Of a stretch of 64,000 nucleotides of DNA, positions 35,512 to 45,713 are shown in pieces (the stretch's first letter is position 1; each line of letters starts with the position of its first letter). Under the pieces are notes generated by a model, which saw nothing but the letters and a program-made list of their open reading frames with translations, ran no database searches and was not told the origin of the DNA. This DNA comes from Karstenula rhodostoma CBS 690.94 (lineage: Eukaryota; Ascomycota; Dothideomycetes; Pleosporales; Didymosphaeriaceae). The DNA lies in contig MU001505.1 of the NCBI GenBank assembly GCA_010093485.1, positions 1,143,375 to 1,207,374 of the forward strand. Direction: 5' to 3'. The position numbers and the translations under genes were made by a program.

Positions 35512-36875
35512 TGTGATGAGGTGGGAATGTTGAAGCTCAGTAGCAGGGCCACAAAGCCACCTTAAATAAATACCATCCCACATTCCTCAACTCATCGCGC
35601 TTACAGCTCGACTTGATCGGTCCTTCTTTAGTTCTTGGCGAGCGTCGTGGTTGCCTGTAATTTGTTGCCTGTGCCCTCTCTCTATGAGGGAAGGGTTCGC
35701 CTCTCATGCAGCTTCTCCGGCGCCATGGTACCCTCCCCCGCTCCGCCACACCCCGCAACAACAGCGGTCGAATCAAAATATCTTCCACAGCGCTGCCTAG
35801 AACACGGAATACAAGTCTAAAAGAGGTTGCCTGTACCGGTGAGACTTTCGTTGAGTATCAGGGCTCTTCGCCCCCACCCTGACAGCTGGTGCCTTCGCCT
35901 AGCCTCGAATAGGTATAACCCATATCATCAGCTTCAATCATCATCCTCCCTCGCACACCTAGGATAGCATTAACTAAGATGAGGTACAGCTAACCCTCTC
36001 ATCTGTTCTTCCGAGGACCGCTGAAATACCCGCTGTTCTCATCTGTTCAATCTAATAGCACTAGTGTATATATAGCTGTATATACAGGAGTACTTTAGTA
36101 GCAATAGGGTTAATAGGAGTTAGCTAACCTTAGCTATACGATAGCTAAGGTAAGCTAACTTAGCTAAAGCTTAAAAGGGTTTATAGCTAAGGATTATATA
36201 GAGTATAGATATTATTAAGTAATAATAAGAACTTATTATCCCTTTAGTATTTCCTTTTACCTGTGATATATCACACCCTGTACTACGTACACACGTAAAT
36301 ACAGCCTACCCAACAACTAGGGTGTATTTGCGACGTTGGGATGAAGCCCGTCGGAGCTTCCAACAAACCCGAACTCTCGCTCCACTATATCTTCCTGATG
36401 TTAGTGTCCGAAAGTTGTTCCAAGCTTAATTCAGCATGGGTAGGTATCTAGTGAACTATTGTTCGCCAGGATAAAAGGAGTTAGACATACCTGCTCAGGT
36501 TTTAGACGCCATCTCCCTTGTGTTTCATGCACATATTGACGTGTATAGCTTTCGACGACTTCTAGTTGTTCAAACAACCGGCATGAAGTATTTTCATCAT
36601 ATTACGTATCACAAGGCGTCGACAGTTATATCTTTGTCACGCATCTTCCCAGTGTTCATACATATACTATCATTCGGGCACCGAATTAATCCAATGTAAG
36701 CTAACCATAGAGATACAGTCTTGCGGCTGTACGTGGCATGTAGAAATTCTAGAATGTTGGTCATGCGCAGACTCTGCACCCGCTGGACCTCATCTCTAGT
36801 GTGAAAGACTACTCGGAGGAGTTGCCAGTGACAGAGCTGCACGGTATCAGAAACCGTAAGTATGATTGTTCTGCT
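35512..36875. other. Intergenic with a small AT-rich island
   Basis: The first half is the promoter region of the AAA gene. From about 36050 to 36260 composition drops to strongly AT-rich with TAG/CTA steps like those of the 5' island, centred on a perfect palindrome. Beyond 36300 composition recovers, and the 3' flank of the HET gene follows. No gene was recognised. Confidence 0.65.
36127..36151. repeat. Perfect 11-bp palindrome in the AT patch
   Basis: The arms accttagctat and atagctaaggt are separated by acg. Surrounding bases repeat the ttagcta and agctaac words several times, so the locus looks like the decayed end of a palindromic element. Confidence 0.75.
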
Positions 36876-38366
36876 TCAAAAGCCTGGAGCAAAGTGTGCT
36901 TCCATGGTAGAGAGGCTCTCTTGCAATGTCGGACGACCGAAGATGGCACCGAGGCCATCCCTGAGATCAATGTCCAGCACGTCGAATACGGCGCGATGGC
37001 AATCTTTATCAAAATCTTCAGATTCTTTCGAGTATTGCGCTTTAACATCAGAGTATCTGGCGGTAAAGCGCCCTCTCGAATACGCCGGCCCTTCGGGCAT
37101 ACCTTCGCAGCGACGGCGTTTCATAGCATCATACTTGATGGAGTATTTCTGAGCTAAAGCTCGGCCGAAGAGGTTGCAAGGGTAGTTGTAATCGACCCAA
37201 GCTTTGACATGTATGAACTCAAACCCCCCAGTTGCTAGTGGAATCTCTAGGGTGACGGTTCGCTCAAGGAATGCTCCCTTAGTGTCCATAGCAATGTAGA
37301 TAAGCTCTTCTGATCTTTGGGAATCGAGGGGCGCTGGAAACCCTCCAAAGTCCGAGTTTTTAAAGAAGACGCCGTCTTTCCCATTCGTCAGAGAGATACT
37401 GAGTAGTCTATGGACATCTTGCCCAATAGTACAATTCAGAGGCATGAAGATTTTGCCGTTCGATCTGTATATAAAGGTTTTGATCTTGAGTCCTTTATTC
37501 GTGACCTTAAATTCCGGATTGCTACCAATAGGGTTCTGCGGTCTGATGTGTTGTGAACGTGAGAAGTATCTCGGATGCGGAGCAAGAACACTCGTGATGC
37601 CACTCATTCGAGGTCCCGGGTTCATCCAGGCAAATATTGTCAAATCATTGGTCTTCTTAATGATCTCTTCTTGAAGTCTCTCGAAAGCGCGCACACCACC
37701 TTCACCATACAGGAGGGGTGCATTGATCTGGAAGAGCCCGAACAAACAATATGCCGTGTCTTCTTCTCGAGTCGTTTGGCGCCTGGCAGCCCAAGCCATC
37801 TTTTGTGCCACACAGAACTCTTCTACTTCTTTGCTACCGTCTAGGACTTTGGTGGGTACTCTTGTGATGTTTGATAAAGTGGATGCCAGTTCTTTGCGAG
37901 TGCCGAAGTAAGACCAAGTTTTGTCATAGAATTCCACGTGATGGGGGGCGAGCAATTCCTGAACAGTCCATCCTCGCGTGAACCAACGACACTTTTCGAA
38001 TCCGTCATGGATGAAACCAGAGCTGTTTCCAGCGTGTGGATCGTAGTCACTAAGGTAAACATAACATGTTTGCGCTTTCGAATACCAAATGTACATGCTG
38101 TTAATGGCTTCGCTGAGCTCAGCAGAGCTACTCTTATCAATGCAGCAGCTGTCAATCCACACGTAATCCAGCTCATCCTCGAGGGCTTGGTTGCAAGTGT
38201 CGTAAATCTTCTGGGAAGCCTGTGGGTTCTCCTCATGGACGTGGAGATTGTAAAAGTCCTTGAAAGGTATTTCATAGGCGTCCCACGTATGCGATAGAAT
38301 CGCGTAGGGTGGCACCTCGCCGAAGAACTCCTCGAAACGCTTCGTGTGGGCGTTGATCAGCCTCAT
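36876..38366 (-). CDS. HET-domain protein (heterokaryon incompatibility type)
   Basis: A single-exon gene for 496 residues; the ATG is the second codon of the longest frame, whose first codon is GTG. The HET domain fills the first third: YAILSHTWDAYEIPFKDF near 22-39, then ELDYVWIDSCCIDKSSSAELSEAINSMYIWY and CRWFTRGWTVQELLAP. Next comes the standard extension with REEDTAYCLFGLF, PLLYGEGGVRAFERLQEEI and DLTIFAW. HET proteins control non-self recognition and can trigger cell death when mismatched partners meet, and many copies in a genome serve only accessory roles. The C-terminal 200 residues carry no recognised repeat domain such as NACHT, WD40 or ankyrin, so this is the short class. It flanks an AT-rich palindromic patch, typical of fast-changing loci. 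Confidence 0.88.
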   Translation of the reverse strand: MRLINAHTKRFEEFFGEVPPYAILSHTWDAYEIPFKDFYNLHVHEENPQASQKIYDTCNQALEDELDYVWIDSCCIDKSSSAELSEAINSMYIWYSKAQTCYVYLSDYDPHAGNSSGFIHDGFEKCRWFTRGWTVQELLAPHHVEFYDKTWSYFGTRKELASTLSNITRVPTKVLDGSKEVEEFCVAQKMAWAARRQTTREEDTAYCLFGLFQINAPLLYGEGGVRAFERLQEEIIKKTNDLTIFAWMNPGPRMSGITSVLAPHPRYFSRSQHIRPQNPIGSNPEFKVTNKGLKIKTFIYRSNGKIFMPLNCTIGQDVHRLLSISLTNGKDGVFFKNSDFGGFPAPLDSQRSEELIYIAMDTKGAFLERTVTLEIPLATGGFEFIHVKAWVDYNYPCNLFGRALAQKYSIKYDAMKRRRCEGMPEGPAYSRGRFTARYSDVKAQYSKESEDFDKDCHRAVFDVLDIDLRDGLGAIFGRPTLQESLSTMEAHFAPGF

Positions 38367-39187
38367 CACTGGCGCGGGATCTTAAAACTGCGGGTGCTGG
38401 AAGCCTGTGGAATGTACTGGAGGGATTTCGGTGTCGTCTCAAAAAAAACCAAAGATCCACAAGATGCGCTGTCGCCAATTTTGTGCTTTTTGGCGCGGCG
38501 TCTGAATGCAAGTAGAAGGACTGACGGTATCCATGCGCTGAAGAGAAGTGGCTCAGCTGCGCTTACCTCGTGTAAGAAGCGCTAGCCAACTTGGGCCATG
38601 TGTGAACTTCTCGTATGAACGTGAAGACCGGGGATGTAAGCTGTTTCATTGGTAGGCTTTGTCGACAGGTGATCCCGGGGTTATTTAAGCTACTATGGGT
38701 ATTTAGGATCTGAACGTGATACTTCATCGCCAGTGTTCAATTTGCCCTGAGAGACTTACCATTTGAGGAGAGGCTTCTTGTCAGTTGCGACACAGATGGT
38801 CAGTGACTTACTTTACTTCACAGTCAAGCTGTATCCCACGATCACCTTGATGGCCCAATGTAACTTAGCTCATTGTTGCAAACATCGCACCACCCCCAGG
38901 TCCAAAGTCAGCCGCCTAGCAATCGTCATGTACAACAAGGACATTGATTCTTATTCTTAGGAATATATGCACACCAGTCTTTTTCTGGTTTCCCAAACCA
39001 CGTTCCCAACTCAAATTCCGGGTATCTGAAAGTCGTGCTCGAAGCTGTTAAAACAAATGGGAAAAAGCACACACGACGCCGCACCCCCGGGCTGGTTTCT
39101 TCCGCCCGTTTCCGTTCCCATCGCAATCCTGCATTGTATGTACCGCCGCAACCTGCTCGTTCGATCTCTGTTGTCGAGATTCCTTGC
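38367..39187. other. Intergenic, nothing recognised
   Basis: Holds the promoter of the HET gene and the 3' flank of ICE2. Frames are short and overlap on both strands. Confidence 0.6.
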
Positions 39188-40611
39188 TTAGTCTGTCTTC
39201 CAATGTTGCGTGAGCCTACCATCGTCGTCTTCCTTGCTCATCTTCAACTCGATGGCATACATGGCCATGGTTATTCCAAGGTTTATCCACCGCCAGAGAT
39301 TACCTCCTGTTTCGCCGCCCTGGTTCTTCCACCACTCGCCCTGCACAGCACTTCCATTAGCATCTCCATTTCCGCTTGCAAAGTGCTGCATGAGTAGACT
39401 CGTGTAAACTGCTATTATAATGCTTGGGCTGAACCAAGTGAGGAATCCCAAAATTTTGGTCGTATCATCTTCATCATCGAGACTGGGTTCTTCCGAGAGG
39501 GCTCTGGCGCCAGACTCGCGTATCGCGGGTATGATGCGAGCGGCGGCGTAGAAAACGAAGACGCGGTAGGCGAGCGAGATGATGACGGACAGAGAGATGG
39601 TCATTATGGCGCCGACCATGAGGTTGTAGGCCGTGTGCATGATGGTTGGTAGCGAACCGAGGGCGTGAAGAAGGGTGGTGTAGGACGCCATGATGATTGG
39701 AGGTAGTGGAGGTAAGGCAGGGTCTGATGGTGCATCCGCAGCGGTCGAACCCGGTGCCGGCTGGTAATCTGTGAAGATCTGGTAGATGCATAGGGTGACA
39801 TAGGCGAACTGCAGACGTTAGTTGGATTCTACAGGGGGTGTAGGAGCGACGTACGAGTAGGGATGATTCGACTGGGTTGCCCTTTCCACTGACGATCCCC
39901 CATGCACATAAGAATATAGCAGTGGTGATGGCTACGCCAATGAGAATGGCATCTACGTTGCTAATCTCTGGGAATGTGGTGATTCGCCAGAGGAAATAGA
40001 CCGACGATGAGATAATCGAGGCGGAGGTGATGAGGAGGCTGATCTACATGTGGTCAGAGAAGCTCCCAAATGATTCCAAAAGTCCTTCTTACCATCCAAC
40101 TGTCGCCCCGCTCTCCGTTTACGACCCATCGTGTGACCTGACCCGAGGCCTGTATGACCAACAGGCTGCAGAAGCCTTCGAGGATTTGGAAAACCGGCGT
40201 GCTGTATCTCAGGACGCTATCCCAAGTGCCGATTGTTACGGATTGCAACATTCCTTCCGCGCCAAATATCCACTCGTAGACACTGGTGTCCTGCGATCTC
40301 TTTCCACCAAATGTCCGCTCCACCCATCCCGAGTTATTGTCTGCGTCGACGGAAAACTTGTTCAGGCTCCAGATCAACAGCGTCCCGATCATCAACCACT
40401 GTGTCCACGCAAACAGCTGACCGAATGCCCATCTGAATCTTGAGGTGGCGGGCGTTGCCAGGCGCAGGACCGAATACACGAAGTAGTAGGCACTAAGTGA
40501 CAGCGAGAAGGCGAGTCCGCATGTCCGGCCGCCGATGTCGAAGGCCAGCGGTATGGTGAATATTATGGCGCCGAGAAAACATGTCGAGGAGAGGACGCGG
40601 GTGAGCCACAT
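39188..40611 (-). CDS. ICE2 family ER membrane protein
   Basis: Three exons (40611-40093, 40043-39855, 39808-39188) give 442 residues. The introns are 49 and 46 bp, with GTAAGA and GTACGT donors and ATGTAG and CTGCAG acceptors. The N-terminus MWLTRVLSSTCFLGAIIFTIPLAFDIGGRTCGL and the later LRYSTPVFQILEGFCSLLVIQASGQVTRW are hallmarks of the ICE2 family. About eight to ten hydrophobic segments are spread along the protein. In yeast, Ice2 shapes cortical ER and links lipid-droplet use to membrane synthesis by restraining the phosphatidate phosphatase complex; a similar role is expected. The C-terminal residues are hydrophilic and cytosolic in appearance. The longest open frame starts at GTG two codons upstream; the ATG is preferred. 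The gene shares a GC-rich 730-bp divergent upstream region with MYG1. Confidence 0.9.
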
Positions 40612-41341
40612 CTGCACGTCTTCCTCGCCAAGCTCGTACAGAACGAGCTTGGTCTCTGACGTGCACTAGGGCGTCGTGGGGGAGGAACGCGCGCGTACGA
40701 CGCGCAGCCTGCGCGGGGGAGTGCGGAGGAGGTCGAGCGGAGCAGCGTGGGCGCTGTCGGGCGTTGATCGAGGGGGTCGAGGCACGACACAGCGTGTCTG
40801 GATGCTGGCGCTGCTCGTGCTTGGCGGCCTCGGTGGCTGTCTTCACGTGTCAGGACTTGAGGCGGTCAACGCAACGGGAGCTCCACACGGCCTCGCGTGC
40901 TGGAAGGCGGCGGGAGGCGGCGGGCGGTGGTCGCCGGCACAAACGACGGGCGACGGGCGAAGGTGGCTCTCGTGAGGTCGCAGGCAGGCTCCGCGACAGG
41001 CACAGGAGGGCGATTGGCTCAACCGGCTGGGTGATGTCGCGTGCAGGGCCAGGGCCAGGATCGCTGAGCGCAATTGCAACGCGCGCCGGGAGCGGGAGTA
41101 GAGGTGGGGATGGCCGGCGGGATCACTCACGGAAAGGGGCAGGTCGCAGAAAGGTCACGAACGTACGCAGGTCCTCGCAGCACTCGCACCGCGGGCAACA
41201 AATTCAAAAGGACAAGTTTCTGGTGTCGACATGGCGTGGGTGGAGAGCTCGCTTGCCTGATCCTGCATAGCGCCTGCTGCTGGCGATGCACGCCGACGCC
41301 ACACCTGGCCCGCACCGCCATTCGAGTCCTTCAAGTGGTGA
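40612..41341. promoter_or_regulatory. Divergent promoter region between ICE2 and MYG1
   Basis: A GC-rich 730-bp interval with no plausible gene. Frames on both strands are arginine-rich translations of GC-rich DNA. It must hold the promoters of both divergent genes, but no specific element could be assigned. Confidence 0.5.
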
Positions 41342-42611
41342 ATGTCTGCCCTAGTAAGACCGAGAACCACCTTGACCCGCGCCCTGCAGCCTGCGTTGAG
41401 AACCCGAACCCGTGCCCGCCTCACCACAGCGCCTCAGATCCTGTCCAGCCGTGCTTTACCACGCCCGATTACTTCGCAACTGCGCTCAATGGCGACCGAG
41501 AGCCCCGCCAAAAAGCAGAAGATGGACGGCCCGTTGATTGGCACCCACAGGTACGTCTCAGCACATGCATTGATGGGCAACGGCAGTGCTGATCTAGTCG
41601 TCCAGCGGTCACTTCCACGCCGACGAGGCTCTCGCAGTCTCCATGCTCCGTCTCCTTCCTACCTATGCCAACTCTCCCCTGGTCCGCACTCGCGACCCCG
41701 AAATCCTGAAGACATGCCACACCGTCGTCGACGTGGGCGCTGCCTACGATGAGAACACAAGACATTTCGACCACCACCAGCGCGAATTCACCACCGTCTT
41801 CCCGGGCCACTCGACCAAGCTCTCCTCCGCTGGCCTGGTGTACATGCACTTTGGTAAGGACATCATCTCGGCGGTTACAGGGCTCCCGCGCGGCGCCGAC
41901 CTGGACATCCTCTACGAGAAGATCTACACCGACTTCATCGAGGCGTTCGACGCCAACGACAATGGTGTAAACGTGTTCGACCCCAAGGCCGTTGAGACCG
42001 CGGGTCTCGCCAAGAAGTTTGAGGACCGCGGCTTCAGCATCGCCAGCGTCGTCAATCGCTACAACTACGCCACCTCCAAGGGAGACGATGGCGGCAAGAG
42101 CAAAGACCAGCTGCAGCAAGAAGAGGACGCCCGCTTCGCAAAAGCCTCCGCGTTCGTCGGCGAACAGTTCATCATCGAGCTGACCGACCGCGCCTCTGCG
42201 TGGCTCCCTGCCCGCAACAACGTCAAGTTAGCATACGAAGGACGTCTCCAGTACGACCCCCAGGGCCGCATCTTGGTCCTTTCTGATGGCATGCCATGGG
42301 CCGACCATCTCTACACCCTTGAGAAGGAATCACCCATCCCCGAAGGTGTCGCTCCGCAAGTGCTCTTCGTTCTCTTCCCTGAGACCAAGGAGCCGGATAG
42401 CAAGTGGCGCATCCGCGCCGTCAGCAAAGAGAATGGCGGCTTCCAGAACCGCAAGGACCTGCCCGACCCCTGGAAGGGCGTCCGCGACGAGCAGCTCTCT
42501 GAGGTGTCTGGCGTTCCGGGCGGTGTCTTCGTCCATGCTGCTGGCTTCATCGGTGGCAACAAGACCTTTGATGGCGCCTTGGCCATGGCCAAGAAGGCTT
42601 GTGACTTTTAG
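41342..42611 (+). CDS. MYG1 family exonuclease/metal-dependent hydrolase
   Basis: Two exons (41342-41550, 41606-42611) give 404 residues. The 55-bp intron has a GTACGT donor and a GTCCAG acceptor; splicing restores THSGHFHADEALAVSM. The metal-binding signature of the DHH-like MYG1 (UPF0160) family is complete: HFHADE at 72-77, VVDVGAAYD beginning near 110, and FDHHQ near 124-128. Human MYG1 is a 3'-5' RNA exonuclease acting in nucleus and mitochondria. Here residues 1-49 are rich in Arg, Thr and Ala with almost no acid, a typical mitochondrial presequence. A second ATG at codon 50 begins MATESPAKKQKM, which looks like a nuclear-type basic signal. C-terminal VPGGVFVHAAGFIGGN is also conserved. 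Confidence 0.93.
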
Positions 42612-43082
42612 ATGATCTTTCAGTCGGATAGCTAGGAGTAGGAGAAGGACATATGGTTTGGCCATATCATCAAAAAGTTATTTTGATTACCTGCATAGAG
42701 CATGGTCTGGCGTTTGGGCATGGCATGACTGGCACGATACCACATGAATGTCATGGTTAGATACCACCTTTTGAATAAAAGGTCATCGTCGCATAGACGA
42801 TCGTTTCTGTTGCCTGTTTCGGTTCTGCGGTGTCACTCTTTGAATGCTTCGCGTCTCTTGTTACCTGACCCAAGTCCCTCTTTAGAACAAAAACAACGAG
42901 CGTGGATGGAGATGGATAGGTCAATGTCAACTTAATCTCATCCTCTTCACTTCTAGCAATACAACAAATGCTCACGTCCCACAACGAAAACAAAACGAGT
43001 GAATTTAGCAATCTACACCACCCAGCCCTCAAATCAAACACTCCCCAAGCACCCACAGTAGACGCTTCCCGCACACGTGCAT
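42612..43082. other. Intergenic, convergent 3' ends
   Basis: 470 bp between the stops of MYG1 and the DUF1996 gene. No gene was recognised and no special structure seen. Confidence 0.6.
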
Positions 43083-44443
43083 CTACGTAGTGACCCCCGG
43101 CAGCGCCTTCAGCCACCCATCGTGGTTCTCATTCACAATCTCCTTCGCCTTGCACGCGTTCATCTGGCTGACGCTCTGGCTCTTGAGCGGCTTGCCGTTC
43201 TCGCACGCGTTGAACATGCACGAGCTGTCCATGGCGCGCTGGAGGGCGTCGCCTTTCCAGCCGAACATGTCTATTTGCGCGGCCTCGCGTTAGCTAGATA
43301 TCCTAGACAGCAACTGGGGAGAAGGAGAAGGAGAAGGGTGAGGGCAAGGGCAAGGGCAAGGGGTAACGTACAATCCGCATGCGTGCCGTAGGCGTGGCCG
43401 TCCTGACCGCCGTAGCTGAAGACGAAGGGGTTCGAGCCGTCCTTGGGCCACATGTCCTTGAACTCGGCCGTGTCCTGTGCAGCGAGCGTTAGCGGATAGC
43501 CGCTTGAGGGAGTAAGAAAAAAAGGACAAACACACCCAGAGCGTCTCGTACGCCACCTGCGGGACTCTGACGGGGTGGCTGCTCGGGCAGGCGGCGCCCG
43601 CGACGAAGCCCGTAGGCTGCGTGTCATACATGTGGGCTGTGTCTCGTCAGCACGTGCATTCTATCTTCCCGTCGTTTGGAGCACGGGGGAGGCAGCTCAC
43701 CTTGGTGGTCGGGGCTATCGAGGTTCTTTCCGTCCCAGCAGGCGGGGAAGTGGTGCTCCGTCATGATGCCGCCCTTGCAGGGCTTTTTGGGGAAGTCGTC
43801 GATCTCGGGGAAGCGGGTCGACTTGTTGTCGAGGCAGGTGAAGCGCAGGCCTTTGTGCTTGGTCATGCCGTCTTTGCCTTGGGTTGGGTGGCCGACGGTC
43901 ATGCGGAAGCCCTAGAATGCGAATCTCGTAAGCAGAGGGACTTGTTCATCTTCGTGAGGAGAGCAAGTCCACGTACCGGCGGGAACGCAGTGATCTTCTG
44001 GTTTCCGTTGGAGTTGAAGTCCTTCTGCGTGTAGTATATGGTCATGCCGCCGTTGATGCCTGCGGGGAGGGCGTCGTTCTCCATGATCTTGACGCGCTTG
44101 TAGCTGCCATTTGTGTGCTTGAAGAAGAGCACCGCGGTCCAGTAGTTGCTGAAATCCTCGCTGAAGGTGCACGTGGTGCAGGTGCCTTGGTTGCCGATGT
44201 CTCCGGTCATGTTGGGGCCGAAGGCATTGCCGCCAACGACCTTTGTCATGGTTAGCATATGAAGGCGTGGTGTGGAGATGCGGGTAGAGGAGTGGTACGC
44301 ACTTGATGCAAATGCGCTGAGGGGGTGTTTCCAGGTTCAACAACCGGATCAAGGCGCTGGATAGTCACCGTACCACATCCGAAGCGGAGTGCAGCCTGCG
44401 ACCGCTGGAGCAGCGCGACAAGAGCCAAGGCAGACAGCTTCAT
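43083..44443 (-). CDS. Secreted DUF1996 protein
   Basis: Six exons: 44443-44303, 44240-43977, 43911-43701, 43636-43536, 43474-43372 and 43270-43083, giving 335 residues. Introns are 62, 65, 64, 61 and 101 bp, all GT...AG. A signal peptide (MKLSALALVALLQRSQA) precedes FGCGTVTIQRLDPVVEPGNT and AHLHQVVGGNAF, the recognised start of the DUF1996 domain. Paired cysteines (TCTTCTF, FTCLDN, KPCKGG, ACWDG, GAACPSS, SCMFNACEN) run to the end, fitting an extracellular disulfide-linked fold. DUF1996 proteins are secreted by many ascomycetes, sometimes with a C-terminal WSC domain, which this one lacks. Their biochemical role is not established. Confidence 0.9.
43321..43363 (-). repeat. Polypurine/polypyrimidine tract in intron 5 of the DUF1996 gene
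   Basis: On the plus strand the intron carries a G/A-rich run of gaaggag and aagggc units. On the transcribed sense strand it is a long C/T tract. This makes the intron (101 bp) the longest in its gene. Confidence 0.7.
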
Positions 44444-45713
44444 CGTGTCTTTGACTGAACCCTAATCTTCAGGAAGAAGTATCGAAGTAGTGACAAGAAG
44501 AGATGCCAAGGGTGGATGGCAGGAGCTTATAGCAAAGCTTCGGCGCAGCACAGTGCAACGAAGCAAAGTGAAGCGCGGCTGCATAATTGCCACGCTTCTC
44601 GCCCATCGTGGTTTGGAATCTTGATGTTGGGGAGTTTACTGGGATGTCGTGGTGCCGGATATTTGAGCATCATATAAACAGAGTGCGGATGAAGCTTCGC
44701 CCCGCATTTTATCCTTGATCAGCCAAGTGGGCCTGGGGAATTGATACGTCGGGGGCAATTCAATCTGAAAATGGGATTCGCTATGCGTTCAATGTTTGGT
44801 TGCGCAGGCAGCATCCGGACGTCCAGCCAAGTGGAAAGGCGGTGATAGGCTCGCGGCGAGATGAGTGCCGAACCTTGTCACCTGCCGAACGCGATCTGCC
44901 GACGCTTCTAAGGGGCTAAAAGCTCATCTATACAGATTGTGTAGTGTGGTTAGACGTCTGTATCTTTGGTACTGTGCGACCCATCCATTAGCACGAGCGC
45001 GGCGGCAGCTGAAGTTCAGTACTTCCTAAGATAAGATGGAACCCGTTGAGAAAACAGGACTTTCACTCCCAGGCGGATGATGTTTATTTCATTGAAAGAC
45101 ATGGAACCTGTGAACTGACGTTGCTTTGTAGTTCAAGACCGGAGCACAAAAGCAACCGCAGCTGAGGTGTATAGTGCGTTTCTCTGGGAGGCCGAGTAGA
45201 GCCGAGATCTCGAGAACCGTGTCATAAGTCACCTTTTCTCGGATCGTTACAATCGTAGGAGCACGTTTTCTCGGTCATGCGTAAGCAGGACCAGTCAATT
45301 TGAGATTCGAAAAGCTTGTGGCAGAGCCACACCGTTACTGCTTAGCGATCGCTAAGCAGTTTGTCGTCAGGGGCATGTCCACACGCAAATGTGATCGATC
45401 GGGACGTTTCGGTCGGGTAGTAATGATGTCAACATTCTGCAGCCGTCGGGGTCATCAGCCCGTTTCTATCTCCCATCACTCTGCTTCCTATGTTTAGCAA
45501 ATCAGCATATGCAGGGCACCCGCAAGTGATAGCAGACGGTCACAGGATTTTTTTTGAACGTTTCATTCCTAGCGCTGAGATGATGTGGTATCTTTGATCC
45601 TCTCATATCCGGGTCGATCCGCTGATCCGACGTTCATGTAAAAACGCCTGCGACCTGCCTTTGCGGCGGTTCCTTTTCAATTTCATCTTAGGATTCGAAG
45701 CCGCTCTCGCAAC
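44444..45713. other. 1.27-kb intergenic stretch
   Basis: Upstream region of the secreted DUF1996 gene and 3' flank of the cytidylyltransferase. No frame with domain character, and no repeat or RNA gene recognised. Confidence 0.6.

Noticed and set aside
40676..41270. Arg-rich frames between ICE2 and MYG1
   Set aside because: They are translations of GC-rich DNA, overlap on both strands and lack any conserved pattern. The interval is a divergent promoter.
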